In this document: positions 22,725 to 28,074 of the stretch, in pieces
Layout of the letters: every line of letters begins with the position of its first letter
How positions within the stretch are numbered: position 1 is the stretch's first letter
Origin: Ruminococcaceae bacterium AM07-15
Lineage (GTDB): Bacteria; Bacillota; Clostridia; Oscillospirales; Butyricicoccaceae
DNA length: 28,074 bases
Assembly (NCBI GenBank): GCA_003477405.1
Contig: QUDE01000027.1
Span: 1 to 28,074, forward strand
Reading direction: 5' to 3'
Position numbers and translations under genes: made by a program
Notes under the pieces: model-generated
Told to the model about the DNA's origin: nothing
Seen by the model: the letters and a program-made list of their open reading frames with translations, nothing else
Databases searched by the model: none

Positions 22725-25700
22725 TAAGAACAAGGGAAAAATGCGGAGGATGGCCGCTGTCCTGGCCGCAGCTCTGTGGGTGAGCCTTTTGTTCCCCGCA
22801 CTGACCTTCGCCGGTGAAGCCGAGGATGGCGCCATCCACATTCTATCGGAGGACGATCTGCGCGATCTGGCAGAGAATTGCCGTTTGGACACCTGGTCCC
22901 AGGGGAAAACCGTGGTTCTGGATCAGAATATCGCTTTGGATGAGCAAGCGGAGGACTTTCTTCCCATTCCCACCTTCGGCGGCACTTTTGAGGGCAACGA
23001 CTACACCATCAGCGGATTTTCCCTTACGGGGGAGGATTCCAACGCCGGGCTTTTCGGCACATTGCAGAAAAGCGCCGTGGTGAATCGCCTGAAGGTGGTG
23101 GGACAGGTGACGCCCAGCGGCACCAGCGATACCATCGGCGGTATCGCGGGCACCAACTACGGCAAGGTGGTGGACTGTTCCTTTGAAGGCGCTGTGAAGG
23201 GGGACGATCTGGTAGGCGGCCTTGTGGGGCTCAATGAGACCACCGGCCAGTTGATTGAGTGCCGGTTCCAGGGCACAGTGACCGGAAAGCACTATGTGGG
23301 CGGCCTGGCCGGGCAGAATACCGGAAGCCTGATCCAGTGCCGCAACGATGGGGAAATCAACACCACGGCTGTGGAAGTGTCGGCGGACCTGTCGGACCTT
23401 TCTTTGCTGGGCACCACAGAGAGCGTGCCCGCCGGTACCGATATCGGCGGTGTCGCCGGTTTTTCCAGCGGCGTGATCCAAAGCTGCACCAATGGAGGCA
23501 ATGTGGGATACGAGCACATGGGTTACAATGTGGGCGGTATCGTAGGGCGGCAGTCCGGCTATCAGGATGGCTGCCGCAACGACGGCATCGTCAAGGGCCG
23601 TAAAGATGTGGGCGGCATCGCCGGCCAGCTGGAGCCTCAGATGACCTTGCGTTACACAGAGGATCTGCTGGATAAATTGTGGGCGGAACTGGATACGCTG
23701 CAAGGGCTGACCGATCAGGTGACGGCCCATACCCAAAGCAGCTCCCACACCATCTCCGGCAGCTTTGACAGTTTGTCGGACAATGTGAGCGCCGCAAAGG
23801 ATGCAGTGAGCGGTTTGAGCGGGGCCCTCACCCAGTGGGGCAATGAGAACATCGGGCAGATCAACGATGTTTCTGCGCGGCTTTCCTGGGTGATCAGCCA
23901 GACCGAACCGGTTTTGAACAATGTTTCGCAGTCCATTTCCTATCTGCAAAAGGCGTCGGACCTGTTGCAGCAGGCCATCGGCAAGGTGGATGTTGCCGAT
24001 GCCCAGGGTGCTGCGGCCGTGGCCGAACTGGAACAGGCCTCCCAGAGCTTGCAGCAGGCCGCCGATTATGGGGAAAGCTGCATCAGACATTTGCAGGCGG
24101 CCCGGGAGACGGCGCAGAAGATACTGGGCAGCGATACAGATACAATCGGTGAGACCATCAACAGCTTGCTGAACGAACTGAAGGTTGCCGGGGAGGATGG
24201 GCGAAAGGCAAAAGATGCGTTGAGCAGTGCTCTCAGCCACGGCGACAAGGCCAGGGATTACCTGACCCAGATGGGAGCGACAGGTGTTGCGGCTTTGGGA
24301 GACCTGGGGGATGCAAATATACAGCTGAATAATGGACTCAGCTCATTGAGCACCGGCGTGGATCAGTTGAATGGGATCATAACAACATTGGCGGACAAAC
24401 CGGCCGTTTCCTTTGCTCCGGTGGACAGCAGCATCACCAGCCATGGGGATGCTTTGGATGCAGCCCTTTCCCAGATGATCGGAAATGCCGACAGCTTGAA
24501 CAGCACTCTGACTTCTGCATCCGACACATTGCTGGGGGATATGCAGGCCATCAACAGCCAGATTGGCGTCATCACCGGTCTGATGCAGCAGGAAATCACC
24601 AGCACCAAAGAGAAAGAGGCCGGGGATTCCTTTGAGGATGTGTCCGATGAAGACACCGGAGAACCGTCTGCAGGTAAGATTCACAATGGGATCAACCGCG
24701 GTGAAGTGCAGGGCGATGTGAATGTGGCCGGCATCGTAGGGTCCATGTCGGTGGAATATGATTTTGACCCGGAAGATGATCTGACCAAAGAGGGTAATCG
24801 TTCGCTGAATTTCCAGTACAAAACACTGGCTGTGGTGACGGGGTGCGCCAATGAGGGAACTGTTTCGGCCAAAAAGGATGATACCGGCGGTATTGTGGGC
24901 CGGATGGACCTGGGGGCGGTGAAAGCCTGTGAGAGCTATGGCCAGGTGGAAAGTGCCGGTGGGGATTATGTGGGCGGCATTGCCGGTCTCTGCCGCTGCA
25001 CCATTCGCAACTGCTTTGTGAAATGCACCTTGTCCGGCGGAGACTATATTGGCGGCGTCACCGGTTCTAGCGAGGATAACACCGTGGTTTCCGGGTGCTA
25101 TACACTGGTGGAAATCGCAGATGGCGGCCGCTGTACCGGCGCCATCTGCGGGACAGAAACCGGTTCGTTTTCCGGGAATTATTATGTGTCCGATACCCTG
25201 GCCGGGCTGGGACGCATCGGTTACACGGGCAAAGCCGAGCCCATGACTTTTGAGGAATTGAGCCAGGTGAGTGGGCTGCCCGAGCAAATGACCCAGTTCA
25301 CCCTCCGGTTTTTGGTGGAGGATGAGGAAATCAAGTCCTATGACTTTTCCTATGGGGATTCCTTTGGCTCGGAAGTCTTTCCAGAGATCCCGGTGAAAGA
25401 TGGATATTATGCTTCCTGGGATACACAGGATCTGTCGGATCTGCACTTTGACAAGACGGTGACGGCCGAATATGTCCGCTATGTCCTGGCGCTTCCCTCC
25501 CAGGCTTCCCGTTCCAGTGGCCGCTCGGTATTTTTGATGGAGGGGGATTTTGACGACGAAGCCACCCTCACCGCCACCCAGGAGGAAAAGCCGGAACGGA
25601 TCGGCGGTAAAGCGGCGGTGGAACAGTGGCATCTTTCCTGTTCCGATTCTTCTCAGGAAAGTTATACCATACGCTATTTGCCGCCCAGCGAGACCACTGA

Positions 25701-27315
25701 AGGGTATTTGGTATTTGTGCAGGAAAATGGAGAATGGAAGAAGGCGGATTGCTCTACTTTCGGAAGTTATCTGGTTTTCTCGGTGCCTGAGGCCGAGGCC
25801 GATGTGGCCGTGGTGACAGCCACCAATGTATGGATGTGGTGCATCATCGGATGCGCAGCCCTGCTGCTGGTGATTCTGCTGCTCGTGACCATCAAAAAGC
25901 GCAGAAAGAAGAAAGCGCCGGCGATGGTACAGAACCCCAACGAGGCAAAGAAGCATGACAAGGCGGAAAGGAAACCGGGCAAAAAGAAGAAATGGCTGAT
26001 TGCGCTGCTGCTCGTCCTTTTGCTGGTGATAATTGCCTTGTGGGTGCTGGTGGGTGGAAAGCTGGACGCCGGGAAGGAGGCCTGCCAGCTGCTGCAGGAA
26101 TTGGCCGGGCAGAGCGAAGGCGCTATGACCATGGATGTGAGCCTTCAGCTGGATGACGAACTGATCAACACAGAAATGGATATTCTGCGGACAAAGGCGG
26201 ATGGGCAGGAAATTACCTGTATCCAGAACAACGGCATTTCTCTATATTACGCCGATGACGCCATTATCTTGGAAAACGGCAAGGCCTACAAGGTCAGCGA
26301 TCTCCATCCGGATTATTCACAGTTGCCAGCGCAGGCCGCAGAGCTTTTTGAGACCGTTTCTTTCTCCACAAGCCGCAGCGGTGGAAAGGTGACCTGCCAC
26401 ATGACGGCCGAGGGGGAAAATGCCGGAAAGCTGCTGAAAGTGCTGCTTCCCAACCAGGCAGAAGATCTGTCCGATACCCAGAAGCTGACCATTGAACTGA
26501 CAACTTCGGGAGACCAGATTCAGTCTTTGCGTTTTGTTTCCAAAGGAACACTGGCGGATGATGAGAAAACGGTATACTCCCTGGAGGCCCAGCTCAAACC
26601 CGAGACCATGGATGAAGCATTGGTCATACCGGATCCGGTGCGGGAGGCGATTTCTTCTGGAAAGATACAAGGCCAAGCGCCCATTTCGGAAGACCTGTTC
26701 CGCCTGTTCAGTGCGTGGAAAGAACTGGGACAGGAAGAGTCTTTTACGGCGGATGTGGATTTGGGCGTGGAATGTGGCCCTGTTTCCCTCCATGGGAAGA
26801 TGAAGTACGGCCAGGCCCTGGTGGATGGCAGCAAGATCAGCTGTGTGCGCAAGGACGACCTTTCCGTCTATTTTTCGGAAGGAAGGTTCTGCGATCAGAA
26901 CGGCGTGCTGCTGACAACAGAAAACAATGAGCTGACCAATTACGCCCGCCTGCTGGAAGTGTTGAAGCAGATTTGCCTGAACGGGGAATTTGACTGCACC
27001 GATACCGGGAACAACACCTGGCTCTATACACTGACGCTGGACGAAAGCGGTATGAAGGCGGTGGCTTATGCGGCGGCGCCGGAGCTGGAATTGCTGCCGG
27101 TAACCCTTTCTGCTGGAAGTGTGCAGGTCAGGGTCAGCGGAAACAGGACCCAGGAGATCAGCTGCACTTGCAGCGGCGGAGTGGACGGCCTGGAGAATGC
27201 GGCCCCGGGTACAGTGTCTGTGAAACTGGACTTTGCCCACAATGGCTCATTTGATGTCCCCCATGCAGTAAAAGAGCAGTTGGTTCCGAAAGAGGTGGAG
27301 GAAAGTGGAAAATAA
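22711..27315 (+). CDS. giant GLUG-repeat, helical-stalk membrane protein
   Basis: A 1534-residue protein with a signal peptide (1-34). GLUG-type beta repeats occupy about 140-310 (IGGIAGTNYG, VGGLVGLNETTG, VGGLAGQNTG, VGGIVGRQSG, VGGIAGQLEP). About 311-640 is a long helical region rich in A, L, Q and S, probably coiled coil. GLUG-like repeats resume at about 655-810 (TGGIVGRMDLG, VGGIAGLCRC, IGGVTGSSED). A beta-rich part follows, then two membrane helices at about 1040-1062 and 1095-1117 with a Lys-rich loop between. The final 415 residues look like two related beta-sheet halves starting near TMDVSLQL (1138) and TADVDLGV (1344). Both ends would lie outside the membrane. It overlaps the MMPL and kinase genes. 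An envelope scaffold or lipid-handling partner of the MMPL pump is inferred. Confidence 0.85.
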   Translation: MKRNNKNKGKMRRMAAVLAAALWVSLLFPALTFAGEAEDGAIHILSEDDLRDLAENCRLDTWSQGKTVVLDQNIALDEQAEDFLPIPTFGGTFEGNDYTISGFSLTGEDSNAGLFGTLQKSAVVNRLKVVGQVTPSGTSDTIGGIAGTNYGKVVDCSFEGAVKGDDLVGGLVGLNETTGQLIECRFQGTVTGKHYVGGLAGQNTGSLIQCRNDGEINTTAVEVSADLSDLSLLGTTESVPAGTDIGGVAGFSSGVIQSCTNGGNVGYEHMGYNVGGIVGRQSGYQDGCRNDGIVKGRKDVGGIAGQLEPQMTLRYTEDLLDKLWAELDTLQGLTDQVTAHTQSSSHTISGSFDSLSDNVSAAKDAVSGLSGALTQWGNENIGQINDVSARLSWVISQTEPVLNNVSQSISYLQKASDLLQQAIGKVDVADAQGAAAVAELEQASQSLQQAADYGESCIRHLQAARETAQKILGSDTDTIGETINSLLNELKVAGEDGRKAKDALSSALSHGDKARDYLTQMGATGVAALGDLGDANIQLNNGLSSLSTGVDQLNGIITTLADKPAVSFAPVDSSITSHGDALDAALSQMIGNADSLNSTLTSASDTLLGDMQAINSQIGVITGLMQQEITSTKEKEAGDSFEDVSDEDTGEPSAGKIHNGINRGEVQGDVNVAGIVGSMSVEYDFDPEDDLTKEGNRSLNFQYKTLAVVTGCANEGTVSAKKDDTGGIVGRMDLGAVKACESYGQVESAGGDYVGGIAGLCRCTIRNCFVKCTLSGGDYIGGVTGSSEDNTVVSGCYTLVEIADGGRCTGAICGTETGSFSGNYYVSDTLAGLGRIGYTGKAEPMTFEELSQVSGLPEQMTQFTLRFLVEDEEIKSYDFSYGDSFGSEVFPEIPVKDGYYASWDTQDLSDLHFDKTVTAEYVRYVLALPSQASRSSGRSVFLMEGDFDDEATLTATQEEKPERIGGKAAVEQWHLSCSDSSQESYTIRYLPPSETTEGYLVFVQENGEWKKADCSTFGSYLVFSVPEAEADVAVVTATNVWMWCIIGCAALLLVILLLVTIKKRRKKKAPAMVQNPNEAKKHDKAERKPGKKKKWLIALLLVLLLVIIALWVLVGGKLDAGKEACQLLQELAGQSEGAMTMDVSLQLDDELINTEMDILRTKADGQEITCIQNNGISLYYADDAIILENGKAYKVSDLHPDYSQLPAQAAELFETVSFSTSRSGGKVTCHMTAEGENAGKLLKVLLPNQAEDLSDTQKLTIELTTSGDQIQSLRFVSKGTLADDEKTVYSLEAQLKPETMDEALVIPDPVREAISSGKIQGQAPISEDLFRLFSAWKELGQEESFTADVDLGVECGPVSLHGKMKYGQALVDGSKISCVRKDDLSVYFSEGRFCDQNGVLLTTENNELTNYARLLEVLKQICLNGEFDCTDTGNNTWLYTLTLDESGMKAVAYAAAPELELLPVTLSAGSVQVRVSGNRTQEISCTCSGGVDGLENAAPGTVSVKLDFAHNGSFDVPHAVKEQLVPKEVEESGK

Positions 27316-27907
27316 AATCATCTGTATCGCTCGGGAGTTTGGAAGCGGCGGCCATGAGATCGCCCTGCGCACAGGCTCCAGGCTGGGAATCCGGGTGTAT
27401 GAAAAGGATTTGTTCCATCTGGCTTGCCGGTATGGGGAGCTCTCGGAAAAGATGATGGAGTCTGCGGACGAAAGGGCGACCAATCCGTTTTTATACCGGA
27501 CGGTCCATGAGGGAAACTACCATGTCACCCGGGGACTGCCCACTTCCGAAGTGCTGTTTGAGCTGCAAAGCCATGAAATCCGGCAGATCGCCAAACGGGA
27601 AAGCTGCATTTTCGTGGGCCGCTGTGCCGACTATGTCCTGCGGGAAGAAAAGGTGAAGCTGCTGCGGGTCTTTGTCCGGGCCCCGTTGGAAAAGCGGATT
27701 GAACGGAAAATGCAGCAGGAGGACCTGACCAGGGAAAAGGCAGTGCGTCTTGTGCGGAAAATGGATAAGCGGCGGAAAAAATACTATGAATCCTATACCG
27801 GGCTGGCTTGGGGATCGCCGGATGGGTATGATCTCTGTATCGATACCGGTATTACAGAATTTGAGGCCGCAGTGAAGCAGATCTGTCTGGCTTATCAGAG
27901 TTTATAA
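27305..27907 (+). CDS. cytidylate kinase-like family protein
   Basis: The 200-residue product belongs to the cytidylate-kinase-like family (AAA_26/Cytidylate_kin2). The N-terminal phosphate loop reads CIAREFGSGGHEIA, a variant P-loop without the usual lysine-threonine but normal for this family. Other matches are RESCIFVGRCADYVLRE and the lid-like RVFVRAPLEKRIERKM. True CMP kinase activity is not proved for such paralogues. GTG 27305 overlaps the preceding gene by 11 bp, with GGAGG and GAGG nearby. It ends the unit, followed by a terminator. Its role in an MMPL operon is unclear; similar genes often sit next to unrelated membrane proteins. Confidence 0.88.
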   Translation: MENKIICIAREFGSGGHEIALRTGSRLGIRVYEKDLFHLACRYGELSEKMMESADERATNPFLYRTVHEGNYHVTRGLPTSEVLFELQSHEIRQIAKRESCIFVGRCADYVLREEKVKLLRVFVRAPLEKRIERKMQQEDLTREKAVRLVRKMDKRRKKYYESYTGLAWGSPDGYDLCIDTGITEFEAAVKQICLAYQSL

Positions 27908-27930
27908 AAGTGCTGCATGAGTTTGATGGG

Positions 27931-27964
27931 AAAAAGAGGGCATCTTTACGGATGCCCTCTTTTT
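27931..27964 (+). terminator. terminator of the MMPL/GLUG unit
   Basis: A perfect 14-bp stem (27931-27944 with 27951-27964), AAAAAGAGGGCATC and its complement, with a 6-base loop and a T run. It ends transcription after the kinase-like gene. Confidence 0.95.
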
Positions 27965-28022
27965 CAAAAGCCGGGCCGATAAGAAGAGTGGAGCAAGATT
28001 TTTTTGGAAAACCCCAGGAATA

Positions 28023-28048
28023 TGTAGGTTTGTCAATGATGTGTTACA
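28023..28048 (-). repeat. 26-bp motif, second copy (inverted)
   Basis: The minus strand reads TGTAACACATCATTG then ACCTACA after a variable stretch, matching 27-52. The adjacent TTTTTTTGGAAAA string resembles that near position 57-67. The last 110 bases of the window otherwise hold no gene; they may be the promoter region of the next one. Confidence 0.4.
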
Positions 28049-28074
28049 GATGAGGAAAAGAGAGTAAGACCTGT

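Noticed and set aside
24343..25956. 537-codon minus-strand open frame inside the GLUG gene
   Set aside because: No family signature or ribosome site; the plus-strand protein is continuous and structured here.

Overview
The window comes from a moderately GC-rich genome of the class Clostridia, most like gut Oscillospiraceae (Flavonifractor, Pseudoflavonifractor or Intestinimonas relatives); the species cannot be named from sequence alone. The signs are a SAM-I riboswitch in front of metK, a Na+-pump decarboxylase beta/gamma pair, an SLH-domain GH18 protein, strong Shine-Dalgarno sites with some TTG and GTG starts, and sigma-A promoters with many extended -10 elements of the form TGGTAnnAT. I see no phage genes, transposases, rRNA or CRISPR arrays. 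It reads as ordinary chromosome with several small accessory systems.

Layout. 1-1570: riboswitch-controlled metK. 1587-4372 (minus): an SLH-GH18 protein followed by an M42 aminopeptidase. 4509-5525: an ApbE-type flavin transferase lipoprotein, divergent from them. 5650-6940: a carboxybiotin decarboxylase beta subunit and a 44-residue gamma-like partner. 7124-8332: a fosmidomycin-resistance-type MFS exporter. 8395-9273 (minus): a cation diffusion facilitator with a Mn-type metal site and a leader that ends in an intrinsic terminator. 9502-9681: an unusually dense run of inverted repeats. 9799-13767: an envelope-type cluster (YjdF-like membrane protein, esterase, AI-2E permease, HdeD-like protein, small membrane protein).

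13776-17362 is a complete nickel-pincer nucleotide cofactor operon: an FmdE-like protein, then larE, larB and an unsplit larC with a 60-residue His-rich repeat. A leader with mutually exclusive terminator and antiterminator hairpins precedes it. No larA is in the window. 17416-18899 (minus): an OGG-type 8-oxoguanine glycosylase and an HD-domain nucleotidase. 19036-19118: tRNA-Leu(UAG).

19179-27907 is a regulator-transporter island: a TetR repressor, a 16-bp near-palindrome in the divergent control region, a 103-residue protein of unknown function, an MMPL transporter, a 1534-residue GLUG/helical/two-TM protein, and a cytidylate-kinase-like protein. The four plus-strand genes are separated by 4 bp or overlap. 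The two strongest candidates for something undescribed are (a) the putative riboregulator of the fmdE-larEBC operon and (b) the MMPL plus giant GLUG protein system. Both are inferred from sequence and context only.
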